DNA of 64,000 nt, from the NCBI GenBank assembly GCA_033980235.1, contig CM067067.1:37699639-37763638 (forward strand). Direction: 5' to 3'. The notes beneath the pieces were generated by a model. That model searched no databases and was not told the origin of the DNA. It saw only the letters and a program-made list of their open reading frames with translations. This document shows positions 35,514 to 48,099 of the stretch, piece after piece. The translations under genes were made by a program, and so were the position numbers. This stretch comes from Diadema setosum. Lineage: Eukaryota; Echinodermata; Echinoidea; Diadematoida; Diadematidae. Within the stretch, counting starts at the first letter, position 1. The number at the start of each line of letters is the position of its first letter.

Positions 35514-37377
35514 AAAGGCAAAGGTGGATACAGAAAAGGCCTATCGATTAATACGAAAATAGTGAATTGTCCTGTAAAACCGATTTTAAGCATTTTTCAG
35601 CAGGCCTATAATATGGCGGCGTTCATGATGGAACAATCAAGTCAGCTTAGACAATGATACAGGATTGAGAAGCACCCCCCCCCCCCCCCCGTGGCTTTCC
35701 CGTATAGTGTCAAATTATTGCAAGATATTCTGACTGCGCAGTAACTGACCAATATTAGCATTGCAAAAGACATACTAATCTTTATCACATTGAATTTTGC
35801 TCTATTTGTTGATCTTTTTTTTCATGATTTCTGCACCAAGAATTAGGTACTGAGGCTTTACATAATACTTTTAGGACATTGTGTAAGAGTCACGGTTGTT
35901 GTCGTTATTAAACTCATAATGCAACGTGAAAAAAAAAAACTTACTATGGTTACCTTTGTCATAGTATACTTACGGTACAGGTTGCATGTGTTCGTGATTC
36001 TGATGTGTGCATCCGTAACTTGCCTGCGTAAGATCTGCAGTGTATAGGCCTAGTTATAGCGGATGACACTCTATGGTCGTATACCACAGCTTTGGTGTTC
36101 TCTCCAAAGGTTCGTAATAAATGGTTTAGTTTATTGTTTCATTTCTGCGTTTTTCAAACGCAAACAAAATTGTACAGAACACGACATACATCAGGTACAT
36201 AACTGAATACAATGTACTACTATGTGATATACAGTATAACTTCACGAGGTAATAAAAAATATAAGATTAGGCCTATTATTATATATGCGCCATAATTATA
36301 TATACAAATAGTATCAATAACATTTCCAAAATGTGTAAAAACCAATAAAAAATAGGAAAGCAAGTGAAAAAAGTGAAAATACAGTCCTTAGAGTGCGCGT
36401 GGGAGAGGTTACAGTGCATGTGTGTACACTGGGTGCGAATTTCTGGAAACAAGACTTGGAGCGCAATCGAAAGAAAGACGGGAGAGAAAGGGGTACAAGA
36501 ATGGGGGATGAGGGGTACGGAGAGAGCGAAGAAAAGTCAGAGGATAACTCTGTGATATAGTTGTTACAAGAGCGAAGCAAATTGGTTAAAGTTTCTGGGC
36601 GATATTCTGGGCGATTCTCTTCTTATACCAAGCCGGTCATCACCCTCTGACGAGCCAGCACGAGAAGGAAGTGTACACGGCATGGGACCCCTTCTCTTCG
36701 ATACTTGCTCCCGCCACTCTCAGCGGGCCGAACCGTCGAGGAACCGTAGGGGGCTCACCGCAGCTCCGTCTGGGCCGCATACACTTTCTCTCTCCAGCCC
36801 TGCATGACATCATTAAACCTCACATAGATTAAAATCTTTATAGACGTATAGATATAAAGCAATAAAGCGTACGATAAGACGTTGAACATAATAGATACGT
36901 TAACAAAAAGAGAGCAAGAGAACGACAGTAAAGGAGCAATATACTTATTAGTCCCACTGCCCAACGATAATTACATGAACATTAATTTTACATGAATAGT
37001 TTTTACGGATGTTCAGGGACCACAATAACTTGTTAAAAATGAGTATAGTAAAGCAATATATCGCTCGTTCACACAGTTTGAAATCGTGACTTACAATGGC
37101 TTCATTATCCGTCACCAGGGTGTGTATCACTTCAATTAATGTATGGAGAGGAGAAGGCGGCTTTGCATCCTCCTTGCCGAGAGCCTGCTGTTCTCATTGA
37201 TGTTGGAGCTAAAAGCAAATCCAACTTGGCCTTTCTAGACGTTGAGAGTGAGCGGCGGGCATAACCAGAGCGAAATATTCCCGCGGGAAAGTCATAGGGG
37301 AACGTAAAACTTTTCGCCTAATTGAACGTAGAGATGCACTATCATTTTATGGTTGTTGTTGTTGTTGTTGTTGTTGT

Positions 37378-37425
<48 letters not shown>

Positions 37426-38140
37426 TGTAATTTGCGTATCATCGCTGCGTTTAGGAAGAACTGTAAAATGATCATGTATAAGTATAGGGTCTGATATACA
37501 CGCATCTGGCTTGCGGAAATGACACCCAAACATTTACGCCTTTTACATCATCTTGTTGTTTGTTGATGACGTTTGCTGTTGTTGCCTGTTTTCTGTACTG
37601 TACACTTACAGATCTGGGACCGGAAAGAATATTTTTCCCTTGCTTCACCGACTAATTTAGGGGAAAGAATCCCAGCTTTTGTCGCTTGTCGACGAAAGTC
37701 ATTCTTTGTGATTTTATGATCATTAGACTGAAATCAACTCATAACAAGTGCTATTATGGCGTCATTTTGACTTCAGTCTCTCCTTTGTCTCAACTCGGAC
37801 GAACAATGTTCACTTTGTCGGACACAGAAAAAAAAAAATCTAATGTGTTGGCTGGCAAGGTTGAACGGAAGGCACTTCTCTCTGAAATACTACAGATTAA
37901 CGGGAATACTGGTATATGGCCCGTATACCCTCACACGGTTTTACAATTATTCTAATCATGGTCAGAGCTTCGTGTTATGTTCTCATGCAATTGTGTCATT
38001 TTATGACGAAGGAATATGGAGCATTACCAGCCTTTGAGGCTTCAGTGCCAGGAAGCCGACCGAGTGTTTTATATACGAAACTATATACCCTTTCTTTCTT
38101 TCTTTGATCTCCATCCGTAGTTTGTTTCTTACTTAATTAT
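35514..38140. other. Intergenic; retroelement-like tail, GC-richer islands, GTT/GT tract
   Basis: C-run 35676-35690. 36125-36260 resembles a minus-strand retroelement tail. 36600-36790 and 37130-37320 are GC-richer, the latter with CAATTAATG and TTTGCATCC words. (GTT)n and (GT)n at 37351-37430. No exon recognised. Confidence 0.45.
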
Positions 38141-38396
38141 ATATGAAGAGTTTGTTTGCAAAAACCGATAAGTCCATATTTGCCAAATGGAGATATTTGC
38201 GATTAAAGATCAAGAAAAATAAAGAGAATAATAAGAAAATATTTGCCTTTTTTTGACCATAACTTCAAAAATGTACCTTTATATGTAGTGACCAATATAT
38301 CATTTAAAAGGTATTATTTTGTACTTTACGACAGAGACCGTACTTCAAAATCTTCAAAAATGGACTTATCGGTTTTTGCAAACAAACTCTTCATAT
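38141..38396. mobile_element. Foldback MITE with perfect 37-bp inverted ends
   Basis: 256 bp. The outer 37 bases of each end are perfect complements, beginning ATATGAAGAGTTTGTTTGC and ending with its complement. The AT-rich centre is non-coding. Terminal GAGTTTG resembles the diverged element at 6321-6938. Confidence 0.9.
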
Positions 38397-38861
38397 CATG
38401 TCATATAATATCTATTTAGAAATTCGGAACCTTAAGTCAAAGTTATAGGAACAGAGAAAGCATGTTGAATAATGTTTTTCGATATCTTTTGTATGTGTGT
38501 TCTTCGAATTAGAATATTATGATACAAATTTAATACAAATTGAAGGAATATCTCACTTCATTTCATGTTAATTATTGGTTTTTGCAAAAATGTTTTAACC
38601 AACAATATTTTACAAAGATTTGTACAAAATATGATGAAGCTATAGTAAGGATACATGTTGATTTCGTGATAAAAATTACTACAACATAGTACAATAAGCT
38701 TTTCATAACTAAAATGGGAGGACGAAAAAGGATTTATTGTATTGTGAATCCTTAGATTTCGTTAGCGGAAAATTTTGTGCCACTTCATGAACACGTTATA
38801 ATATAGCAGTGTACATCAAGCTCCGTCATAATATATATAAACTGTATATAGCAAAACGAAG

Positions 38862-38918
<57 letters not shown>

Positions 38919-40461
38919 TGGTTATTTTAGGATTAAATGCGTACTGGGCAGCTAAATTCTTCGAAAAGAAACACGTTCACTCTGACTATCAGTGCTTTCT
39001 AACATCATAGTTCTCCACTCAAGTATATGAAATGTAATGTTAATAACTATACATGAGATGATGATATCATATTCTCCTATCCCACCCCTATCATCATACA
39101 CCCCTTGGTCTTTTAACCATATTATTATTTTTTTTCTTGCTTCCATAAACTATTTGAACTTCCTTTGTTATGACTGAACAACCTTACGATGGCAATGGAC
39201 CGACGATAGGCAGTCATCTATATAGGATTCGCGCCAAATTCAAGGTAGCGTGAACTGTAATGCTCCTCGCCTTTCATCGCGCTACATTATTCTCTAATAA
39301 CCCAACGCTGGTCGCTGTTGGCCGGAGGAAAAAAACAAACCGCGCAACGTTCCATGTTAATCTTCGCTCATTTCACGGCGTAACGACTTCGCAAATTATC
39401 CCCCCTCATATAAGTTTTCCCCCTCACCTTGCAACTCGCGAATTCGCCCGGCCATATTTTCCCCTCCGTCACTTCGACGCTCTCCCGTTCCCTTTCCGCG
39501 ACGATTCGTCTGCTCATCGTTGAACTTCCTCTGTTACTATCACACACTCAACCCACGGCATTACATCACATGAGCAAATGAGAATGCTATAGGTCTTCAT
39601 CCTCAGCTATCTTCCATCTTTTGCAATTTAACATCTTGATCATCCGGGTCTATCAGGATCACCCCCTCAACATGTAATGTAATGTTTAGAGGCCGTTGTC
39701 CAAGTCAAGCGATTTGCGTATTACAACGGTCTCCTCCACAGTCCTGTATACTTAATTTGTCATGAAATATATGTATTATTCACATGATTATATTTCTAAA
39801 TGAGAGCTCTTCTTTCTATTTTAATGACTTGTAAATATGTTTGATATTGGCATACTTATTTTTGTTTTATACAAGCGGAGAAATAAAACTTTCTGAAACT
39901 GAAACTGAGCATAATATCGGTATTTTGAATAAAATATTCTCTCTGCGATGTATCAAGATGACATCAAGGAGTGGGGAAGATTTTACACATTGATTTTTTT
40001 GCTATGAAACATGCTTCCACATCTAACACAGGCGTAATTTAATTTCATTATTGTAGTTCCTTGAGAATCTTAAACTCTCTTCCATATAATATAATTATAG
40101 ATTGATAGATATTTTGTGGGCGCGCCGTGTTTGTATGTACTTTACTATGTATGAACATTTTGGCATAACAGCTACAAATTTGTCTTGTTTCGTTGTTTAT
40201 TTCTATGACCGTGTGTGTGTGCATTTCGTTTGTTTGTTTGTTTGTTTGTTGTTGTTTTTCGAGGGGTCTTTTTTTCTCCTAGGAATGTTATGGGCCCTTC
40301 GTTTTGTAATACAAAGGGCGAAGGAATGTACGCTATTTTAGTGTTTACCTGTAAGAAACGGTGCATATAAGACAAGAATCAGCTGAAAAAATGACGCGCA
40401 TAATGTAGGGCTGCTGGAGGCATGGACATTTTTCGGAGAAACGATTATCATTAGACGCCTG
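38397..40461. other. Intergenic; (AT)n, a CpG-richer island and a retroelement-like tail
   Basis: (AT)n at 38865-38915. 39230-39530 is CpG-richer with no recognised gene. 39690-39908 ends AATAAAACTTTCTGAAACTGAAACTG, the layout of a non-LTR 3' end with a short tandem tail. (TTTG)n at 40228-40249. Confidence 0.45.
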
Positions 40462-40662
40462 ATGGCTTTTAAATTCCTGCCTCGTCACATTAAAGGTCGG
40501 AGAAGATTTACACGGTCGAGAGACGACCTAGAAAAAAAGCTGATCGACACTCATTTTGGACGAAGAAGAAAGAGATATTTCATAATCATAGGTACAGGTA
40601 TTATTTCATGTATGTTTCTGTTTATTCTTTTCAAAATTCATGCCTATATCGAAAAAAAAACC
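40462..40662 (+). CDS. Hypothetical short frame: basic N-terminus and one membrane segment
   Basis: Not recognised. From ATG 40462 the frame gives a basic, high-complexity stretch (FLPRHIKGRRRFTRSRDDLEKK region, then GRRRKRYF) followed by about 20 hydrophobic residues (roughly 40-60), a type II signal-anchor-like pattern. The frame then enters AT microsatellite and loses meaning by about 40690. A splice-donor-like ATAG|GTACAG occurs near 40588. It may be a first exon of an unknown membrane protein or, more likely, chance. No neighbouring exon was found. Confidence 0.15.
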
Positions 40663-41308
40663 CAATGTAACACAAGAGCCTATGGACTGTTATATATATA
40701 CATGTTCCCTGTTATATATTATATATTTTATTATATTACAATATATCTATATCTATATATATATATATCTCTCTCTATATATATGACATATAACTATATA
40801 CAATGTTGTATAAAGATTATGTTTTTTTTTTTCCTTGTTGTTGCATGTGTAGTGGTTATAATGATGTAGGCCCTACTTACATGTTGCCTCTGATTTTTTA
40901 CTTATTTATTTTCTTATTATTTTCATTTATTTTTTGCTGGTCTCCAAATTACAGCTCACTCGGTAAAGACGCGATCCGGCCTGCTCGCTGGAGCATGATT
41001 CTTCAATATCGCGTGAATGGCTGAGTTGTCACGTTATCTTACGTGAAATTAGACGCTCCAAGGTACAATTTTCGATAAAAAAAAAAGAAAAGGAAAGGAC
41101 AAAAAGATGACGAATAACCAGGTACTGAGAAACTGTAGATGGGACTTGGTGGTACATGATGTATCGTTGTCGATTTCCTCTTTCCGTTAAGTGGCTCGAG
41201 ATCCGTATGACGTCACTGTATTTTGTTATCAATAATATTGTGTCATAATATATTTGATTTCATGGACATAGATGGTTGCATATTGTGCGTGCGCGCGTGT
41301 GTGTGTGT

Positions 41309-41362
<54 letters not shown>

Positions 41363-42970
41363 AAGGGAAGGAAAAAGAGGTAGATGGAGAAAACTCAAAT
41401 ATACTGTTTGTTTATAACAATGATCAAAATTTTTTATTTCATTTGCGTTTTCCTTGATTATGCTCATTCATTTCTCCTGTGAAAATTATTATAATGACCC
41501 GCACAGCATAATAAATGTTATCAATAATGTTCAGTCGTTAAATATGGTCATCAAACTTGATATACTTAACATCAAATTACAAGAAAGTTTGTATACATTA
41601 GGAATCATACCAATGGGAACGATTGAATGTTCACGCTTTACCTGCCCCTGATTGTGTTCTGTTTGGATAGCATTATTTTGTGCTACATAAAATAGTGTTC
41701 ATTCATAGCACATTACACACTTTGTTTTATACTTAATGACAATATAAATTGTCAAATGCATATCCTTTGTATTTATGTATTATTTTTGTTTGATGTAAAT
41801 GAAGTTAAAAGTTCCTAAATTTTTGCTTGTACTTTGTCGTTTACCATAATATTATTTACCTGTTTAATCCACATTGTTTTGTTTACATGATTTCTCAAGC
41901 GTCACTAAAGAATGCGATATGTCCTATATTATGTTATTGTCGAGAAACGGAAATGAATTTGAATTTGAATTTGAATTCGTGGTGAAGTGGTTTTTATTTC
42001 TCTGTGTCTGTTTGTATATGACATTTCATGCAGGTCGACTTTATCTCAGGAATGATTATTGACAGATAGATATAGATAAGGTAGGTAGATACGTGTAGGT
42101 AGAAACAGATAGATAGATATAAATAGATGTAGGGAGAGATAAATCATGGATGGGTGTACATGCATGGATGGATAAACAGCCATGTACTTCCGAATAAAGA
42201 AAAAGCAAAAAACAAACAAACAAACAAACAAAAACAAACAAACAAACAAACAAATGAAATAAAAAGTGACAATACTTTATTTTTATTTTTCTTCAGGTAC
42301 GAATATGCATGTCGATTCAAACTCGAATCATAAGTGTCGAACAAACTTAACAATATAGTCCTCATTAAAACAATCTTAACTTTTCTTCAAAGCCATAAAG
42401 AATACTAACAGAAAAATATTTATCAGTGGATATCACAATCGTTCTAATATTTGTGATTAATGTGGGTATTCAATTATCATAGGCTAACTGCTACCCCAAT
42501 TCCGAGAAATGCATAGTTGTTCTGATTTGAGAAAATGATGCAATTTAAAAGGTGTTATCAAAATGACTAGTCGATAGACTACACTTATGCATAGTCAGAA
42601 GGAAAAATTTGTTGATCAATCATTTTTTTTTTCTTTCTGTAACTATTCAAAGACAGTTCTGTTTCCTTTTTTGTGTAAAACAGCCACATTTATACAATTT
42701 TTTTGAACTCGTAACAAAATCAAACAAAAAGCATTTCAGAAAACTCTCGTAAGACTACATCAGACTTGTGATCCTCGTTAGATCACTGAGATTTCAAATT
42801 TTGTTTTGAATCAATTCTAAATTTAAATCTTATTTCCCATATCTATAATCTCATTTCGGACTGCCGCGTAATTCTGTATTCCCTGCAATATTCATATAGC
42901 CCATTGGTTAACATTCCATAGTATGATGTAATGTGATATGATATGATATAATATCACATTATATAAAAAT
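40663..42970. other. Intergenic; simple repeats only
   Basis: AT/CT tract 40735-40800; (GT)n 41288-41360; GAATTT repeats near 41955-41976; GATA repeats 42060-42120; (CAAA)n 42205-42254. No gene recognised. Confidence 0.6.
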
Positions 42971-43125
42971 AGAATAATATAATATAATATAATATAATAT
43001 AATATAATATAATATAATATAATATAATATAATATAATATAATATAATATAATATATTATAATATAATATAATATAATATAATATAATATAATATAATAT
43101 AATATAATATAATATAATATAAATG
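42971..43125. repeat. (AATAT)n pentanucleotide array
   Basis: About 30 units with one slip near 43054, flanked by diverged TATAATG words to about 43200. Frames across it encode repeated Ile/Leu/Tyr and are artefacts. Confidence 0.95.
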
Positions 43126-43885
43126 TATAATTTGATATAATACATTACAATACAATATAATATAGTGTATAATATAATGTAACATAATATATAATACAAA
43201 TACAATAAAGTGTCATAGTGAGAATATCCGTCAATGAACATAAAGTTTTGAATACGTTCCATTTGAATTTATAGCTCCCTCTTTGTTCAGAGCTCTTACT
43301 GGGTCACCATGACAACGAGATTCCACTCCTTTAGTGTTGCGGGGACATTTTATTCTTGGTATAATAGCAGTCGCCAGCCCCCTCACCCCAAACTTGTCAA
43401 ATTCATGTTGGTGATCATGGCCAAACCAGTGTCAATCAAGCGAAATCATTGGTTTTTAATCAGGCAGCAATTAAAATTGGGCGCCCCCGAAACGCGCTAA
43501 CCACCGTCCTGAGAGTTCAGCGGTCGCTCTCACACATAGGTGAGGGGTAATTGTAGCCATGTGTGGAATACTTCTGTACTTTTCTCTTTCTTTCTTTTCT
43601 TTCTCCCCCCCCCCCCCCCCATCTAGCCGTCAAACACACACATACACACACCATCGCAAACATAATAACATATATAATCTTTATTCACACACACTGATTC
43701 TATATATGTCCTGCTTGTGAAGCCACATAGTTTGTTGTTATTATTGTTGTTGTTGTTGTTGTTTTGTGCTTTTTTTGGGGGGGGGGGGGAGGGGGTTCCC
43801 TTGGTATTCTCAATTAATTTCCCAGGATACGATTAACAAACCGTTGCTGAAGTTACCTTCCCTGAAACAAGTCCTCCTCGAACAA
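43126..43885. other. Intergenic; GC-richer island, inverted X-repeat and (GTT)n
   Basis: 43300-43540 is GC-richer with TTTTTAATCAGG and CAATTAAAATTG words. C-run 43606-43620. 43673-43733 is the reverse complement of 52822-52883. (GTT)n 43733-43763; T/G junction 43770-43789. Confidence 0.55.
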
Positions 43886-44125
43886 TTAAAGGAATGTATA
43901 GAGTTTTAGTTGAGATGGGGACTCAGATTTTAACTTTTTGCGAGATAATGGGAAACATCTTGTATGAAAATTACTTAAAAGCATACATTTCTAGAGGAGC
44001 TAAAAGTTTATTTGATGAAAATCGGTTTTGAAATGGCTGAGATATTCAAAAACAAAGTAAATCAAGGGGGGTCCTAATAAAAAGGTGAGTCCCACGTTTT
44101 ATTAGGACCAATAATATTTGCTTTA
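43886..44125. mobile_element. TTTAAAGGG foldback family, copy C (right half missing)
   Basis: Starts TTAAAGGAATGTATAGAG and follows copies A and B through TTTGATGAAAATCGG and GGCTGAGATATTCAAAAA to the central hairpin (CCTAATAAAA...TTTTATTAGG), but lacks the returning arm. Confidence 0.75.
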
Positions 44126-45943
44126 CTTAACTTCACTTTACTTTCCCTATACATGCATATCAAGGGAAAAAGAATATGTGTAGCTCCCTCTTTTGTTTTT
44201 GTCGCAAAATCCAGGACGATTAAACAATAACATAATGTATGTATAGTGATAATAACCCGTACCCGTAATCCCAATATTATGTTCAGCCAAACGCTGTGTC
44301 TTTCTCACACATGGCACTTAACGATAAAGCCGACTTAGAAAGTAACTTCAGTCTATAAGTACAGTGTGTGTGAATTAACTTTACTTATAGACCGTGTATA
44401 TACCGTGTTCAAACTTTAGATTGCACGTAGACCGAGGTTTGCGTGAACCTGGCTACAAACTATCAATATACGGGGCAGTGAATCTAACTGGGTGATTTTA
44501 GCATTTTCACTACGTTTAGACTAAGAATTCAGTTTTACTCGATGTCCAAGACTGCAGTTGGCGTTATCATACTGTATCATAGACAGACTTAATCCTTTAT
44601 GTGACAGTGAATCTGGTCAGTGTGTATAATGTTATGGGATTTTCTGTGTCAAGCACATAAAGGGTATAAAAGTCAAATAAACACAGTGGTAGAAGTTTCA
44701 AGAAAATCAGATATAACAAAGAGGAAGTTTTGGGAATCTCATTTGTTTTCAGGCGTCAAGGGAATGAATCTCATCCACAAAAATACATGTAAATTACATA
44801 AGCTCATGATACTAGCTAATTCATTAACGCCTTTCAAACCTCATATCGACATATACACAAATCTTGAACAAAATTATTACCTTTTCTAACAGAGTATATC
44901 AAAATGGGAGAAGTTACTGCCTTTGCTTCAAATTAGAGCTGTGCTGTGATAATGTTATGTGTGTACTTGACGCATACACAGTATACCCGATGCTACATAT
45001 TGTCATTGATCTTAATTTCATTTTTTTCAGGTTGTTTTAAGGACAAGATTTGATGACAAAAAGTTTTTGTAGAACTTGTATATTTCCCAAAGAACCTCTC
45101 TTGTGCTCTCCATTATGCTTGTATTACCTATTATATAAAGTGTATATAAGATAGGGTCTCATCCAGGCACGTCAAGCTCTGCTTTATGATGACGGTCCGC
45201 GGTATTGATTTCTCCTTTGTTCATATTAATACAGTATGCCTTCACATGTTGCTTTGATTCATAATAATCATTATGTTAATTATTACAGACTGATGTTGTT
45301 ATGAAATTGACTATTTTCTTACATTGATTTGTATGTTATACTCTCCCTTTTTGCATACTATTTATCACTTTGTTTTCATTTGTTATTGTATTTAGAGAAA
45401 GAAAATTCAAAAATAAACCAAACCAACCAAACCAACCTCTCAATGTTAAACAACATTACTTACTTTTCTGTCATAATCGTAATCTGTCACTGAGAGTTAA
45501 TGATATGGACTTATTGTAACAAGGAATACTAGAAATTGTCATTATTCGGTTCTGTCAGTGTCAGTGTTACAACTGAGATTGTGAGTTTGCTTGGAAACAA
45601 GTATAGGCCCCATAACTGGTATTATCATTATGCCCTTATTTCTTCTTCTTTACCAGGAAAAAGATGGGCGAGTGGGCGGGTGAGTGGGCGGGTAAGGAAG
45701 AGTGGAATTGTGTCTATTGGTTTGGTTGGTGCTTATTTGTTAATTTTTTTTTTTTTACATGGTGTATGATCAGGGAAACCCCCCCCCCCCAAAAAAAAAA
45801 AAAAAAAAAACCATTCAGACTACGCCTGTACATACATAGTACAACGATGTGTTATAATAATGCTTTGTATATAGCTCGTTCTTTGAAGCGGAGTATAGGC
45901 CCTATTCTGAAAAACTTCGCACAGCGATAAACCATGTTCGATG
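44126..45943. other. Intergenic; a hairpin and a retroelement-like tail
   Basis: Perfect hairpin GTCTATAAGTA (44351-44361) / TACTTATAGAC (44382-44392). 45340-45437 resembles a non-LTR 3' end: AATAAACC then (AACC)n. C/A homopolymer junction 45779-45810. No exon. Confidence 0.5.
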
Positions 45944-46164
<221 letters not shown>

Positions 46165-46956
46165 ATAATAACAATGTTAACAAAAATAACTTAATAACAG
46201 TGATTAATGTAACATCATCAGCTCTTCCTCTCCTTCCCTCATACTGTACTATACTGCTATGACTACCTCAACTGATACCACTACTACTACCACTACTACT
46301 ACCACTACTACTACCACTACCATATAGTTCAAACATTATGTCATTTTCTGATTTCTAGTTTCTGAAGGTTTAGTTCTGTGACAGTGAGAAGTATGGTCAT
46401 CGTCAAAATAGAGAAAATCTTTTTACTGATACTATAGTTACATAACAAGAAATATTTTTGAAGATAATTATCATTAAGTAAGATAACAATATATCAATAT
46501 TATCTATGTAATAAATGCATCTTAATATTTCTTTTGTTTTCAGCAGATTCAATATCAAATATCTAAATTGATACAAATGGCTATATTTGTTTTTGCATCA
46601 TCAAAATACATATCATAGAACAATTAATAGATTAGAACTCTGTCTAGACAGTTCCAGGTTACAACAGCGCCATCATAAAGAATATTGACAGGCTGTGTGT
46701 GGGTGTGTTTAAGTGCGCGAGTGTGTGTGTATTTTAGCGATGTGCTATGCTCGCGTATAATGTATGCGGATGTTGGGGGGGGGGGTATCGTTTGCAACAG
46801 TGGAGGGAATAATTATGAGAGAGATGCTTTTGGCACATACTATTATACGACCGACAAGGGTTTGTGCCTGCAAACTAAAGGGGGGGGGGTAGGCGTCTGT
46901 GTGTGTTTATGAGTGAATACCATGCGCGTGTGCGTTTGTGTGTTATTATGTGTGTG
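46165..46956. other. Intergenic; (ACT)n and G-runs
   Basis: ACTACTACC repeats 46277-46321; G-runs near 46776 and 46881; GT-rich stretches. No gene recognised. Confidence 0.6.
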
Positions 46957-46965
46957 CCCGGGTGC

Positions 46966-47004
<39 letters not shown>

Positions 47005-47213
47005 CGGCACAGATTGGGGCATGGCGCTTGTTAAACCTATGGGAAAAACGTTGGGTTAGGGTTTATGGTTAGGGTTAGGGTTAGGGTTAGGGTTGGGGTC
47101 AGGGTTAGGGTTAGGGTTAGGGTTTGATGGTTAGGGTTAGGATTAGGATTAGGGTTAGGTTTAGGGATAGGGTCCCCAATCTGTGCCGTCTAAACAAAAA
47201 CACGCTGCCCGGG
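46957..47213. mobile_element. Foldback with TTAGGG telomere-like array in the loop (47.0 kb)
   Basis: Left arm 46957-47019: CCCGGGTGCG, a 30+ nt T-run, then AGACGGCACAGATTGGGG. Right arm 47174-47213: CCCCAATCTGTGCCGTCT, AAACAAAAA, CACGCTGCCCGGG. The 18-nt inner words are perfect complements. The loop is mostly TTAGGG units (about 47055-47172), most exact and some diverged. Confidence 0.85.
47055..47172 (+). repeat. Interstitial TTAGGG array
   Basis: About 15 TTAGGG or near-TTAGGG units on the + strand. TTAGGG is the telomere repeat of echinoderms and most deuterostomes. Flanked on both sides by the foldback arms, so it is part of an element rather than a chromosome end. Confidence 0.9.
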
Positions 47214-48099
47214 TGGTTTTCGGTTCGTGATATAGGACATACTTTAGGTGAGTTTTACTTTTGCATTCCATTTTCAATACAGTATAAAAACGTTAACATA
47301 TTAACTATATGCGTCAATACTTCATGTTATACAATCGTTGGAAAACGAGCACAAAGTTAAAACTTTGAGCAAACACTTCGAATAAAGTTTTGAGAAGATA
47401 CTTGATTGTTATCTTTTGCACAATAATTGTCTATTTAAAATCTCCTTCACGTGTGATAATCATTGTGATATAGGCCTATATTTATATGATCGATCATCAC
47501 TCTTGAGGAGGCTAAAAATATGGTAAGGCTATCAGAAGATACGACACGATGTCTCCAGACAAGGGAATCCAAGCTGAATAAAGATTTTGGCGTCTTGTTA
47601 CGAAAACAAAACCGAATAAGTTTTATTTGATATTTATATATCAAGGTTGTACGCCATGTATACATGTATATGATGTGAAAACAGATCAAGCTCGCCATAT
47701 TTAAACATGTGTTTAAGTAAGTCAGCCATCCGATTCGTGATATAATCAAAGAGCAAAATACAGTGTAAAGCCTTTACACTTGTTACATAACAAGGAATAT
47801 TCATGAATCCCCTTTCAGCAACTTTAATTATGAATAAATATTCAAAATCAACAAAAATAGAGTTAACTCATTTTGCGATTAGATTAGATTTGATTTTCAT
47901 ATACATATCTTTAATAGTAATTATAATTTTATCGTGTGAGTGGATTTTTGATCTAAATATTGGAGTATTTAGACTGAGACTGGTTTTGCCTTTGTGCAAA
48001 GACTGGCCTAACTATATATCATCTGGGACATCTAAAATACTATAATATCAATTCTACAATGAATAATTCTCGCTGCACTGATTTTGGGGTATGATTTTT
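47214..48099. other. Intergenic; nothing recognised
   Basis: AT-rich sequence without supported features before the CpG-rich block. Confidence 0.5.

Noticed and set aside
40959..41000. CAGCTCACTCGGTAAAGACG resembling a tRNA A box
   Set aside because: No B box or cloverleaf follows.
42954..43262. 102-codon minus-strand frame
   Set aside because: Translation of the (AATAT)n array.
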